Of a stretch of 17,602 bases of DNA, positions 1-8,576 are shown piece after piece. Position 1 is the first letter of the stretch, and each line of letters opens with the position of its first letter. The translations under genes and the position numbers were made by a program. The DNA comes from Euryarchaeota archaeon UBA549 (GTDB lineage: Archaea > Thermoplasmatota > Poseidoniia > Poseidoniales > Poseidoniaceae): NCBI GenBank assembly GCA_002495645.1, contig DAGF01000046.1, positions 1 through 17,602 on the forward strand, in the 5' to 3' direction. The notes beneath the pieces are model-generated. The model had not been told where the DNA came from. It was given only the letters and a program-made list of their open reading frames with translations, and searched no databases.

Positions 1-30
1 TACCCTTTGCTCGGGCACGCAGCACATCAT

Positions 31-1041
31 TCAGGAGATGATTGGCAGGTGCTTGACCGGCGGGGCAATCCCCAGGTCTTCGGGGAAGAACATCGTCGGT
101 TCGGGGATGGGAATGGGCGTGATTTCGGTTCCAACCAAAGCGACTCGGCTGGGGCGAGAATCGGAGAGGACTTCTCGGTTGGTGAGGGGTGCAATTTTGC
201 GAGAGAATTCCATGATGTCGTCGTGACTGGGCATGTTTTCCATCGCGAGGTTTTCTCGGCTGTGGCCGACGAAGACGTAGCCCTTGTTCTCGATGAAATC
301 AGGGTCAGCACGGTTATCCAGTGCAGCGAATTCCTTGATGTGAGCATCGGACATGTTGACGCCTTTCATCAGTGTGTGACGACAGACGATTCGGGTGTCG
401 AGGGAGGGCAAGAGGTCGATGGTCTTCTCAAATTGGTCCCACGCACCGCTGTTCCACTTTGGCCGACAGACCTCGTCAAACACCTGCTTGTTGGGCGCGT
501 CCACCGAGACGTAGAGTTGGGTGGGCAGCGTGTCCAACTTCTCGAGGACCTTGGGCAGGGTGCCGTTGGTCACCAGCATCGTGGTCATGCCGTGCTTGTG
601 GCACAGGTCCATGTATTCAGAAAGTCGGGTGTAGAGTGTCGGCTCCCCGTTGAGTGAGATCGCCACGTGCTTCGGGTTCTGAGCGTCCAGCCACTTCTCG
701 CGAGGCACCTTGGGGTTGCCCCCGAAGCCCGAGAGCAAGCGGCGCTGGGCGCGAACCGATTCGTACAACAGGTCGAGGGGGTCCTGGTCGGTCAATTCCA
801 GTGTGTCCATGTGCGGTTCACGCCAGCAGTAGGTGCACGCCAAGTTGCACTGGTCAACCACAGGCGACATTTGCATGCAGTTGTGGCTGGCGACGCCGTA
901 GAACTTGCCTTTGTAGCACTGGCGGTCGCGCAACAGGGATTCTTTGGTCCAGTGGCATGTTTTGACACCACCGTGTTCGCCAACAATGTGGTAGCGTTGC
1001 TTTTGCAGTTTGGCTTTCAGCTGCGGGTCCATTCCTGCCAT
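31..1041 (-). CDS. taw1: TYW1/Taw1-like 4-demethylwyosine synthase (radical SAM)
   Basis: This cytosolic radical SAM enzyme should build the tricyclic 4-demethylwyosine base from N1-methylguanosine-37 of tRNA-Phe, using pyruvate as carbon source. Numbering from the chosen start, C65-x3-C69-x2-C72 (CNLACTYC) is the SAM [4Fe-4S] motif. Three further cysteines, C29, C42 and C55, are spaced exactly 13 apart, which is the pattern of the second cluster in archaeal TYW1. The segment SLNGEPTLY is the usual GEPTL-type radical SAM motif. There is no flavodoxin domain, as expected of the archaeal form. The frame is open further upstream (to 1167), but that extension is Arg/Pro-rich and unlike the family. 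The ATG at 1041 has AGGAG about nine bases upstream and gives 336 residues, a normal archaeal length. It is transcribed divergently from the heme operon. Family assignment is strong. Confidence 0.9.
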   Translation of the reverse strand: MAGMDPQLKAKLQKQRYHIVGEHGGVKTCHWTKESLLRDRQCYKGKFYGVASHNCMQMSPVVDQCNLACTYCWREPHMDTLELTDQDPLDLLYESVRAQRRLLSGFGGNPKVPREKWLDAQNPKHVAISLNGEPTLYTRLSEYMDLCHKHGMTTMLVTNGTLPKVLEKLDTLPTQLYVSVDAPNKQVFDEVCRPKWNSGAWDQFEKTIDLLPSLDTRIVCRHTLMKGVNMSDAHIKEFAALDNRADPDFIENKGYVFVGHSRENLAMENMPSHDDIMEFSRKIAPLTNREVLSDSRPSRVALVGTEITPIPIPEPTMFFPEDLGIAPPVKHLPIIS

Positions 1042-1150
1042 GCGGCTCACTCCTGGAGCCACGGTCCTCGGTTGGCGGGGCCGGCTGGGGGTGGCTCGGA
1101 TGGTTTGGGGGCGGCTTCCCGATGCTATCAAAGACTCGCTTCGTCTGAAG

Positions 1151-1160
1151 ATTTTTATTG
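1151..1160 (-). promoter_or_regulatory. Possible TATA-like element for taw1
   Basis: Read on the minus strand this is CAATAAAAAT, in an AT-rich stretch (about 1147-1205) that contrasts with the GC-richer coding DNA. It would place a transcription start near 1125 and a leader of about 85 bases. The stretch also contains a run of eight Ts at 1185-1192. This is position and composition evidence only; the element could equally belong to the opposite strand. Confidence 0.3.
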
Positions 1161-1224
1161 GAATCAAAAGTGGTCAATTTTCGGTTTTTTTTGACGCTTT
1201 TGATAGATGCCTCGGATGCGACAC

Positions 1225-1252
1225 GTAACACCGCCATGAAGTCGGCGGTTAC
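1225..1252. promoter_or_regulatory. Inverted repeat upstream of the heme operon (candidate operator)
   Basis: The right arm GGCGGTTAC (1244-1252) is the exact reverse complement of the left arm GTAA-CCGCC (1225-1235) once a two-base CA bulge in the left arm is skipped. Arms of nine pairs are separated by eight bases. It lies about 50 bases before the hemA start codon and just upstream of a weak TATA-like CTAAGTAT (1261-1268). That is a plausible site for a dimeric regulator acting on heme synthesis, or for an RNA hairpin in a leader. I did not see a second copy in the window. Confidence 0.4.
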
Positions 1253-1299
1253 AAAGGTTCCTAAGTATCATCAAACTCCATCAATGTGGGGGGAGTTCA

Positions 1300-2670
1300 G
1301 TGAGCGAAGCGCTGATTGATTTGGCTTGGCTGGTTGAGGCGTACGCCCAACGTGCCGAGCACAAAGGCGAGACCACCTCCGACCTCGTGGCACTGGCGGC
1401 GCTCAAGTTCACATCGGACAACATCGATGTTGCCAAAAAAATCACCACTGAGGGGATGTCGGAACACGACCGAGCGGCGTACATTCGTGCCTTGAGCGAA
1501 CAATGCTCTGCCGAGATTTTTGAATTCTCAACCTGCAATCGGGTTCTCTATGTTGGCTTCGGTATTGACGCTCAAACCCTGTCTTCTCACATCTCGGCAT
1601 CCAACGGTACTGAGCAAATTGCGTTTGACCTGTTCGAAGAAACGGATGCATGGCGACAACTGGTCAAGATTTGCAGTGGCCTTGACTCCTTCATGATGGG
1701 GGAACTCCAGGTCATGTCGCAGTTTAGAAAATCCATCAATTTCCACAAGGAACAAGAACTCATCAGCCACTATAATTCGGGGTTCTTTGAACACATCATC
1801 GCCGCCAATCGCTCTATTCGCAAGCAACTCGGTTTCACCAGCACCACCGTTTCCATGTTGACGTTGGCCACCACCGCCCTCGATGCATTGCTTGAGGAGA
1901 ACGGCCCCATGAACGCCGCTGTATTGGGATTTGGCGAGATGGGCATCAAAGCCGTTGAAGCGCTCATTGAGGCTCAACAAACGGACGTTCTCGTGGTCTC
2001 TCGCAATCCGTCACAGTCGGCCGAACGAGCCCCAGAACTGGCTCAAAAGTGCACGATGATTTCCTACGAGGAATGGAACAAAGGACAACACCAACCCGAC
2101 CTTATCATCTCCACCATCCGCAACGCATCGCCTACATATAACGATCAGCGTCCACTTCCCGTTCAAACACCCGCCACCGTCATGGACTTCTCGTGGCCTC
2201 CCTCCTTCGAGGCGTCCGGCGTTTCCAGTCAACAAGTGCTCATGGGCATGGACCACTGGATCAAGGTCTCACGGAACTTGGGCAAAGAATGGGATTATGA
2301 TTCTACGATTGGCAAGAGCGAATCGATGATCAACACCATTCAGGCGCGCTACAGCGATGCCCTTGAGAATAAAGCCCAAGGCAAGTTCAGGGCCCACGTC
2401 TATCAAACCATGGAGGGGCTTGCAAAAACATGGGAAACCTCCCCACTTGCCACCGACGGGGATGTTCCGCAACTCGGTGCCTTTTCACGAGAAATTGCCA
2501 CCTGGATTTGCCATCAACCGTCCCCGTTCCACCTTTCGGCGCTGTCGACCTTCGTCGTCAACACGGAGCGAACACTGAGTTCAGCCATGCTTGCCCATGT
2601 TGACCGCGAGGTCAAACGGTCCGTGTTGGCCATGAGTAAGCCGAACTCGGTTTTCGGAGGGGCTTCATGA
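1300..2670 (+). CDS. hemA: Glutamyl-tRNA reductase (HemA)
   Basis: Catalyses NADPH-dependent reduction of glutamyl-tRNA to glutamate-1-semialdehyde, the committed and usually regulated step of tetrapyrrole synthesis by the C5 route. The catalytic cysteine is C79 in STCNR. SGLDSFMMGELQ (126-137) matches the conserved S-G-L-D-S...GE segment, and a Rossmann GFGEMG (210-215) binds NADPH; the rest fits the helical dimerisation region. At 456 residues the length is normal. The GTG start at 1300 follows a GGGGGAG Shine-Dalgarno at about 1289-1295; the ATG at 1284 is out of frame. The N-terminus lacks the usual SHKTAP-type segment, so this is a divergent member. It is first in the operon and its stop overlaps the hemC start by four bases (ATGA), implying translational coupling. 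Confidence 0.93.
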   Translation: MSEALIDLAWLVEAYAQRAEHKGETTSDLVALAALKFTSDNIDVAKKITTEGMSEHDRAAYIRALSEQCSAEIFEFSTCNRVLYVGFGIDAQTLSSHISASNGTEQIAFDLFEETDAWRQLVKICSGLDSFMMGELQVMSQFRKSINFHKEQELISHYNSGFFEHIIAANRSIRKQLGFTSTTVSMLTLATTALDALLEENGPMNAAVLGFGEMGIKAVEALIEAQQTDVLVVSRNPSQSAERAPELAQKCTMISYEEWNKGQHQPDLIISTIRNASPTYNDQRPLPVQTPATVMDFSWPPSFEASGVSSQQVLMGMDHWIKVSRNLGKEWDYDSTIGKSESMINTIQARYSDALENKAQGKFRAHVYQTMEGLAKTWETSPLATDGDVPQLGAFSREIATWICHQPSPFHLSALSTFVVNTERTLSSAMLAHVDREVKRSVLAMSKPNSVFGGAS

Positions 2671-4352
2671 CCATCAGAATAGGGACACGAGCCTCAAATC
2701 TCGCTCTGTGGCAGGCCACTGCCGTTCGCAATGCCCTTGCAGAGCAAGGCATTGATGCCGAACTTGTGCCTTTATCCTCAACGGGCGACCGCAGCCTCGG
2801 AGGGCAACTCTCTGCATCTGTGGGCCAGTTTATTCACGCAATTGACGACCGATTGTTGACCGGTGAGGTTGACATCGCCGTGCACTCGGGCAAGGATGTC
2901 CCGGTGGATGTTGATGAGCGCATTCAAAACTTGGCCTATTTGGAACGCGGCGGCACTGCTGACCTCGTTATCATGCGAACAACGCCTGGCGTCCCCTCCC
3001 TCGAGACGGTGTTGGGTGACCCTTCGGCCACGCCCTTGGCTACCCTCTTGCAATGTTTCCCAGACGGTGCCACCTTCGGGACGGTCTCAGGGCGGCGTCA
3101 ATCCTTCTTGCTGAGTCAGCGGCCCGACCTCATTCCTTTGGCCGTCAGGGGCCATGTTGAAACTCGAATCGGTCGATTACTTGAGGGCCGAGTGGATGCC
3201 ATTATATTGGCAGAAATTGGCATTTCCAGGCTCAACAGTGTCGGGGCATTGGATGATGTTAAGGACCAACTTTCCGCCTTTCGAATCGACCCTGCTGATT
3301 GGCCAACCGCACCCGGGCAGGGCGCGATTGCTGTCCACTGCTCGGATGCTCGCTTTGAGGAATTTCAATCCCTTCGCTCGGTGCTGAATCACGAACAAAC
3401 CGAACACGATGTGGACGCTGAACGTCACCTCTTGAAACAGGTCGGGGGAGGGTGTTTATTCCCGGCGGGTATCGGTGTATCGGGGGATGATGTTCATGTC
3501 CAAGTTGCACCCGAAAACTGGCGGGCCATTTTTTGTCAAGGCACCCCCTACGCCATGTTCCAGTACGCCGGTGAGCGTCAGGGTCTCAAGATCGCTCTCC
3601 CAGTCCAACCGCTTGAGCAACCGAGGATGCAAGGAACGGGTCCTCGATATTTGTCGACGTTGAATTCAGACAGAATTTCTCGTGTGCTTGCCAGTCAAGG
3701 CATTGAAATGGAAAACATCCCCGTGGTCGACCTCGTACCGATGCTCGATAACTGGCCGTCGGCCTTCCTTCAGGACCAAAGCAAACGGGACTGGCCCTAT
3801 TTGGTGCTCACTTCTCCCTTTGCGGCTAAATGCGCCGTCAAAGCTGCTCAATCCAATCCCGATATCGGCCGAATACCTTGGTTGGCCATCGGTGAAGGCA
3901 CCGCCAGAGCCTGCTTCCGCCTTGGGGTCACGGTCGCCGTTTGTGCAAAAGCAAGAAACGCTCGAGAATTGGCGGCATACATCATCGAAACCTTTCCGCA
4001 GAACACGACCTTCTACCTGCCGAGGTCCGATTTGGCTGCTCGCGATTTGGAAGAGAAACTCCGAGGTGCCGACTTTGAGGTTGAGTCCTGGATAGGGTAT
4101 GAAAACAGGCCAAAGGACCTGGATGCCGTTGAGGTTGACCCTCTGGATGTGTTGGTTCTTTCTTCGGCTTCATCAGCCCGTTCTTGGGCGAAAAACGGGC
4201 TCAAGGTACCTCACGAAATTCTTTGTATGGGAGAAAACGCCCGAACAACCATCGCCTCTTTGGACCACTTTGACGATGCCCACGTCTCGGTGTTAAGCGG
4301 CCCAACGTCAGAATCGCTGGTGGAATGGTGGAAAGAACACAGAGGGAACTGA
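2667..4352 (+). CDS. hemCD: Fused porphobilinogen deaminase / uroporphyrinogen-III synthase (HemC-HemD)
   Basis: One 561-residue protein covers two consecutive steps: polymerisation of four porphobilinogens to hydroxymethylbilane, then ring inversion and closure to uroporphyrinogen III. Residues 1 to about 315 are the deaminase. It starts with IRIGTRASNLALWQA, has the catalytic aspartate D77 in HSGKDVP (HS[LM]KD is more usual), APGQGAIAV at 216-223, and the cofactor-carrying cysteine C263 in GGGCLFPAG, which anchors dipyrromethane. From about 335 to the end is a HemD-type two-lobe domain, with the typical LTSPFAAK and AIGEGTARA segments and a YLPRSDLAARDLEEKL segment. HemD is poorly conserved, so that half rests on context plus these motifs. 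It overlaps hemA by four bases and stops one base before hemB. I see no frameshift, so the fusion looks genuine. Confidence 0.92.
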   Translation: MTIRIGTRASNLALWQATAVRNALAEQGIDAELVPLSSTGDRSLGGQLSASVGQFIHAIDDRLLTGEVDIAVHSGKDVPVDVDERIQNLAYLERGGTADLVIMRTTPGVPSLETVLGDPSATPLATLLQCFPDGATFGTVSGRRQSFLLSQRPDLIPLAVRGHVETRIGRLLEGRVDAIILAEIGISRLNSVGALDDVKDQLSAFRIDPADWPTAPGQGAIAVHCSDARFEEFQSLRSVLNHEQTEHDVDAERHLLKQVGGGCLFPAGIGVSGDDVHVQVAPENWRAIFCQGTPYAMFQYAGERQGLKIALPVQPLEQPRMQGTGPRYLSTLNSDRISRVLASQGIEMENIPVVDLVPMLDNWPSAFLQDQSKRDWPYLVLTSPFAAKCAVKAAQSNPDIGRIPWLAIGEGTARACFRLGVTVAVCAKARNARELAAYIIETFPQNTTFYLPRSDLAARDLEEKLRGADFEVESWIGYENRPKDLDAVEVDPLDVLVLSSASSARSWAKNGLKVPHEILCMGENARTTIASLDHFDDAHVSVLSGPTSESLVEWWKEHRGN

Positions 4353-4353
4353 G

Positions 4354-5328
4354 ATGAACATCAGGCCACGCATCAACCGTTGGACGGCAGCACGCCGAGA
4401 TCTTCTCTTCGGCGACAGCGTGTTAACCTCTCTTGTTCAACCGCATTTCGTCGTGCATGGCGTAGGCGTGGATGAACCCATACGAGGCATGCCCGGTATC
4501 CATCAGCAGTCGGTTGATGTTCTTCTCAAGACCGTTGAGGAGGATGCTTCTCACGGTGTTCGGGCCGTGATGCTGTTTGGCGTGGTTGACGCCGAGCACA
4601 AGGACGAACACGCCACCCACGCCCATGAAGCCTCTTCGCACCTCCACCAAGCGGTGTTGAAACTCAAGGCGGCCCATGGCGAGGACCTTGTGGTCATGAC
4701 GGATGTTTGCCTCTGCACGGCCACCGACCACGGTCATTGCGGATTGGTCCATGAAGGTGAAATCGTCAACGATGCCTCGGTTGAGGTGTTGGTGAACATC
4801 GCCCTCTCCCATGCAGAAGCCGGAGCGGATTACGTTTGCGCCTCCGATATGATGGACGGTCGCGTATCCGCTATTCGCACCGCGTTCGAGGGTGCCGGCT
4901 ACACCAACACCGGCTTGATGTCCTATTCGGTCAAGTACGCATCGTCGTTCTACGGACCGTTCCGCCACGCTGCGCATTCAAGTCCTGAATTTGGCGACCG
5001 TGCCACCCACCAAATGGACGTTCGTTCAGGGTATGCAGAAGCCGTTTTGGAAGCCACCATGGATGAAGCCGAAGGTGCTGACATCATCATGGTCAAACCG
5101 GGCCTTCCCTACCTCGATGTGCTACGCAAAGTGGCCGATACCGTGGCTCGGCCGGTCGCCGTCTACAATGTCAGCGGAGAGTACGCCATGATCATGAACG
5201 CCACCGACGACGAAGCCAGCCGGCAACGTATGGTGGTTGAAGTCTTGACAGCGTTCAAAAGAGCGGGGGCCGACGTCGTGGTTACCTACCATGCGAGAGA
5301 TGCGGCACGAAACGGTTGGGTCCAATGA
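4354..5328 (+). CDS. hemB: Delta-aminolevulinic acid dehydratase (porphobilinogen synthase)
   Basis: Condenses two 5-aminolevulinate molecules to porphobilinogen in the cytosol. The two Schiff-base lysines are visible: K194 in YSVKYASSFYGPFR and K248 in IMVKPG. The active-site lid carries the zinc cysteine pattern C119-x-C121...C129 in DVCLCTATDHGHCG, so this is the zinc-dependent type and not the magnesium-dependent Asp-rich type. GMPGIH at 45-50 and the C-terminal TYHARDAA also fit the family. At 324 residues it is full length. The ATG lies one base after the hemCD stop, so translation probably relies on coupling. The gene is in operon order after hemCD although its reaction precedes it. 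Confidence 0.96.
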   Translation: MNIRPRINRWTAARRDLLFGDSVLTSLVQPHFVVHGVGVDEPIRGMPGIHQQSVDVLLKTVEEDASHGVRAVMLFGVVDAEHKDEHATHAHEASSHLHQAVLKLKAAHGEDLVVMTDVCLCTATDHGHCGLVHEGEIVNDASVEVLVNIALSHAEAGADYVCASDMMDGRVSAIRTAFEGAGYTNTGLMSYSVKYASSFYGPFRHAAHSSPEFGDRATHQMDVRSGYAEAVLEATMDEAEGADIIMVKPGLPYLDVLRKVADTVARPVAVYNVSGEYAMIMNATDDEASRQRMVVEVLTAFKRAGADVVVTYHARDAARNGWVQ

Positions 5329-5337
5329 GGTGAGTCT

Positions 5338-6633
5338 TTGAATCGTTCCAAATCAGATGCGCTTCACCACGAGGCCCTTTCTCATTTGGTTGGCGGTGTA
5401 AACTCGCCTGTTAGGGCGTTCAAATCGGTTCACGGCAATCCCATTTACTTCGAGAAAGCTTCCGGTGCCCACGTAACTGACGTTGATGGCAATGTGCTGG
5501 TCGATTTTGTTCAGTCATGGGGGCCGTTGATTCACGGGCATTCGCATCCCAAAATCATTGAAGCCGTCCATGAAAAAATGCTCAACGGGACCTCGTTTGG
5601 TGCACCTCACCTCGGTGAGATCGAGTTGGCCAAACGGGTGAAACAACGTTTCGGTCACATGGATAAGGTTCGATTCGTCTCGTCCGGAACGGAGGCCGTA
5701 ATGAGCGCTGTTCGGTTGGCCAGAGGCTACACTGGTCGGGACATGCTGGTGAAGTTTGAGGGCTGCTACCACGGCCATGTTGACGCCTTAATGGTGTCCT
5801 CCGGAAGTGGGTTGGCCACCTTCGGCATTGCGAGCAGCCCTGGGATTCCTCAAGACACGGTGGCGACCACCCTCATCTGTCCTCTGGATGACTTAGAAGC
5901 CGTTGAATACCTCTTCCAGGAGCATGGAGATGAGATTGCAGCCGTTGTGATTGAACCGCTTCCCGCCAACAACGGCCTCTTGGTACAGCGACCTGAATTC
6001 CTCAAGGGTTTGCGAGCCCTCTGTGACGCCCATGGTGCCCTGCTGATCTTCGATGAGGTCATCAGCGGTTTCCGCTTCAAAGAGGGGAGTTACGGCGACC
6101 TCTGTGGCGTGGTCCCCGATCTGACGGCCTTGGGGAAAGTCATCGGGGGTGGTTTGCCCGTCGGGGCATACGGTGCCCGACACGAAATCATGGAGCAACT
6201 CTCTCCCCTCGGGCCCGTCTATCAGGCCGGAACCCTGTCCGGTAATCCACTTGCTATGGCTGCTGGTGCGACGACGCTTGATCTGTTGGACAGCGGGGCC
6301 TACGACCACATGGAGGCGTTGGGCGCGCTGCTTGAAGAGAAGATGGAATCGGTGTTGGAAAAACACGGTCATCCCATGCGCATGGTTCGAATGGAGAGCC
6401 TGTTCTGGTTCTCCCCCGGAAACGGACAACCCGCTGTTCGAGCCGATCAAATCGCCAAAGACGCTGCTGGGCTTTACGCCGATGTGCATCGAGCTTTACT
6501 TGACCGAGGCTACATGCTTGCCCCATCAGCCTACGAAATCGGGTTTTTATCCACCTCGCACGACACCTCCCACATCCTCGGCTTGGTTGCAGCCATGGAC
6601 GATGCGCTTTCGGAAATGGAGTTGGCATCATGA
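5338..6633 (+). CDS. hemL: Glutamate-1-semialdehyde 2,1-aminomutase (HemL)
   Basis: A PLP-dependent class III aminotransferase-fold enzyme converting glutamate-1-semialdehyde to 5-aminolevulinate; it completes the C5 route begun by HemA. Diagnostic segments are GGVNSPVRAF (19-28), FVSSGTEAVMSA, the aspartate-containing IFDEVISGFR (237-246), the PLP lysine K267 in ALGKVIGGGLPVGAYG, and AGTLSGNPLAM. The start is TTG at 5338. GAGGTGA at 5327-5333 is a good ribosome binding site, and no other in-frame start precedes the conserved N-terminal region. It starts nine bases after hemB, and its last codons overlap the hemE ATG by four bases. At 431 residues the length is standard. Confidence 0.96.
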   Translation: MNRSKSDALHHEALSHLVGGVNSPVRAFKSVHGNPIYFEKASGAHVTDVDGNVLVDFVQSWGPLIHGHSHPKIIEAVHEKMLNGTSFGAPHLGEIELAKRVKQRFGHMDKVRFVSSGTEAVMSAVRLARGYTGRDMLVKFEGCYHGHVDALMVSSGSGLATFGIASSPGIPQDTVATTLICPLDDLEAVEYLFQEHGDEIAAVVIEPLPANNGLLVQRPEFLKGLRALCDAHGALLIFDEVISGFRFKEGSYGDLCGVVPDLTALGKVIGGGLPVGAYGARHEIMEQLSPLGPVYQAGTLSGNPLAMAAGATTLDLLDSGAYDHMEALGALLEEKMESVLEKHGHPMRMVRMESLFWFSPGNGQPAVRADQIAKDAAGLYADVHRALLDRGYMLAPSAYEIGFLSTSHDTSHILGLVAAMDDALSEMELAS

Positions 6634-7664
6634 ACGGCAAGGAGCGTATCGTCGCTGCACTGAACCGCCAACCCGTCGACCGCACCCCTGTTTGGTTCAT
6701 GCGCCAGGCGGGAAGACACCTCCCGGAATATCGAAAACTCGCCGCTGAGCACTCGTTTTGGGAACGCTGTCAGGACCTTGACCTGTGCACCAACATCACC
6801 ATGCAACCCATCCAACGCTACGGTTCAATCGACGCCGCCATCGTGTTCAGCGACATCCTCACGCCTCTTCCTGCGCTTGGCTATGAGGTGGAATATGGAG
6901 GCGGAATTCGCATTGACCCCTTCACGTTTGACGATGTTGATGACTGGACGGCCTTCTCTGCAAGGAAGCATGCACCTTGGGCCGCCGATGCCCTCAAGGC
7001 CATCGGCGAGGAACGCCAAGACATTGCTCGTTTGGGCTTCGCAGGTTGCCCGTGGACGACATCGTTGTACTTGCTCGCCGGCGGGACAGGAGACAAAGAA
7101 TTCCACAACACCAGAGCGACCGTTTTCTCAAACCCAGAGGCATCTGAACGCGTGCTGATGAGGATGGCTGATGCTGTTGGTCATCTGCTTGCCGACCAGG
7201 TTAACCACGGCGGCGCTGACGCCGTTCAGTTGTTCGACACATGGGCCGGGCTTTTGTCGGTCGAGGACTACCAACGCCTTGCCTTGCCTGCTACGAAACG
7301 AGCTATTGAGGTGTTTAGAGAACAAGCCAATCAGCGTGTCCCTCTGATTCATTACGCCAAAGGCAGCGGGCATCTCCACCATGTCATCCGAACGCTTGAT
7401 ATCGACGCTGTGTCGTTGGACTGGCGTGATGACCTGCGGGCGAACCGTACGGCGTTTGGAGACCGTTTTGCCTTTCAAGGAAACCTTGACCCCTCTCGAA
7501 TGCACGGGAGTCCAGAGGCGGCGACTCTAGCGGCACAGCGCGTGTTGGACGAAGCGGGCGATGCACCGGGGCATGTGTTCAATCTCGGCCATGGTTTTGC
7601 TCCGGGCGCTCAAATCGATTGTGTCGAAGCGGTGCTGCGTTTGATCACGGGTGAATCCGCATGA
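6630..7664 (+). CDS. hemE: Uroporphyrinogen decarboxylase (HemE)
   Basis: Removes the four acetate carboxyls of uroporphyrinogen III to give coproporphyrinogen III. The family signature VWFMRQAGRHLPEY is at 21-34, with substrate-binding R25 and R29. The catalytic aspartate is D75 in AIVFSDIL. FAGCPWTTSLYLL and the C-terminal FNLGHGFAPG segment are also typical. It is 344 residues and complete. It overlaps hemL and hemF by four bases each (ATGA), so it is translationally coupled on both sides. This enzyme directs the pathway to the classical protoporphyrin route instead of siroheme; no siroheme genes are in the window. Confidence 0.97.
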   Translation: MNGKERIVAALNRQPVDRTPVWFMRQAGRHLPEYRKLAAEHSFWERCQDLDLCTNITMQPIQRYGSIDAAIVFSDILTPLPALGYEVEYGGGIRIDPFTFDDVDDWTAFSARKHAPWAADALKAIGEERQDIARLGFAGCPWTTSLYLLAGGTGDKEFHNTRATVFSNPEASERVLMRMADAVGHLLADQVNHGGADAVQLFDTWAGLLSVEDYQRLALPATKRAIEVFREQANQRVPLIHYAKGSGHLHHVIRTLDIDAVSLDWRDDLRANRTAFGDRFAFQGNLDPSRMHGSPEAATLAAQRVLDEAGDAPGHVFNLGHGFAPGAQIDCVEAVLRLITGESA

Positions 7665-8572
7665 GACAGACCATGGTCGACATGGTGTATCGGCTTCAAG
7701 ACACCATTTGTGACGCCATTGGAGCGCTTGACGCCTCCTCTTATCGCGAAGACGAATGGACTCGCGAAGAAGGTGGAGGTGGGCGAAGCCGTGTGTTCTC
7801 CGAAGGAAACGTGTTCGAGAAAGCAGGGGTCAATGTGAGCGTCGTCCACGGAACACTGAGTCCCGAAGCGGCCGCAAAGATGGGCGGTGGGCACGACCTC
7901 GTTGGCGAGGACCTGGATTTCTTTGCAACTGGGCTCAGTCTCGTTCTTCACCCGCATAACCCGATGGCGCCAACGGTCCACGCAAATTACCGTTATTTTG
8001 AGCGGGGCGAGGGTGTGGTTGAGGGAAGCTGGTGGTTCGGTGGTGGCGCAGATTTGACCCCTTCTTACCTGTTTGAAGAGGACGCTGTGCATTTCCATCA
8101 GGTCCACAAAAATGTCTGCGATCGTCATGAGGTCGCTGACTACGACGCGTACAAAACCTGGTGCGATGATTACTTTCACATCAAGCATCGAGGGGAACGT
8201 CGTGGTGTAGGTGGCGTGTTCTTTGATGACTTGAGGTCTCAAAGCAAAGAGGTGTGTTTTGCCTTCGTTGAGGATTGCGCCTCCCATTTCCTTGAGGCCT
8301 ACATGCCGATTCTTGAACGCCGCAGAACCATGGCCTTCACGGCCCAACAGAAAGAGTGGCAGCAACTTCGAAGAGGTCGTTATGTTGAGTTTAACTTGGT
8401 CTACGATCGGGGTACGAAATTCGGTTTGACCACGAACGGACGAATTGAGAGCATTTTGATGTCCCTCCCTCTTACCTCCCGGTGGGAGTACTGTCATGAG
8501 GTGAAGCCGGGTTCTGAAGAGGAGGCGATGATGAACGTGCTCCGCCAACCCGTCGATTGGCTCAACAGGTGA
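7661..8572 (+). CDS. hemF: Oxygen-dependent coproporphyrinogen III oxidase (HemF)
   Basis: Uses O2 to decarboxylate two propionates of coproporphyrinogen III oxidatively, giving protoporphyrinogen IX. Conserved segments in order: EGGGGRSRVF (37-46), FEKAGVNVSVV (52-62), LVLHPHNPMAPTVHANYRYF (95-113 region), WWFGGGADLTPSY (124-136), RRGVGGVFFDDL (180-191), and RGRYVEFNLVYDRGTKFGL near the C-terminus. Histidines H97, H107, H146 and H176 sit where the family has conserved, proposed metal-binding histidines. At 303 residues the length is typical of bacterial and eukaryotic HemF. It is unrelated to the radical SAM HemN used without oxygen. The gene overlaps hemE by four bases and ends four bases before the next start. 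An oxygen-dependent HemF is notable in an archaeal setting and suggests acquisition from bacteria (inference). Confidence 0.97.
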   Translation: MRQTMVDMVYRLQDTICDAIGALDASSYREDEWTREEGGGGRSRVFSEGNVFEKAGVNVSVVHGTLSPEAAAKMGGGHDLVGEDLDFFATGLSLVLHPHNPMAPTVHANYRYFERGEGVVEGSWWFGGGADLTPSYLFEEDAVHFHQVHKNVCDRHEVADYDAYKTWCDDYFHIKHRGERRGVGGVFFDDLRSQSKEVCFAFVEDCASHFLEAYMPILERRRTMAFTAQQKEWQQLRRGRYVEFNLVYDRGTKFGLTTNGRIESILMSLPLTSRWEYCHEVKPGSEEEAMMNVLRQPVDWLNR

Positions 8573-8576
8573 TGGC

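Noticed and set aside
1042..1167. N-terminal extension of the TYW1-like gene to an upstream ATG
   Set aside because: The extra 42 residues are Arg/Pro/Ser-rich and unlike the family. The ATG at 1041 has a good ribosome site and gives the normal length.
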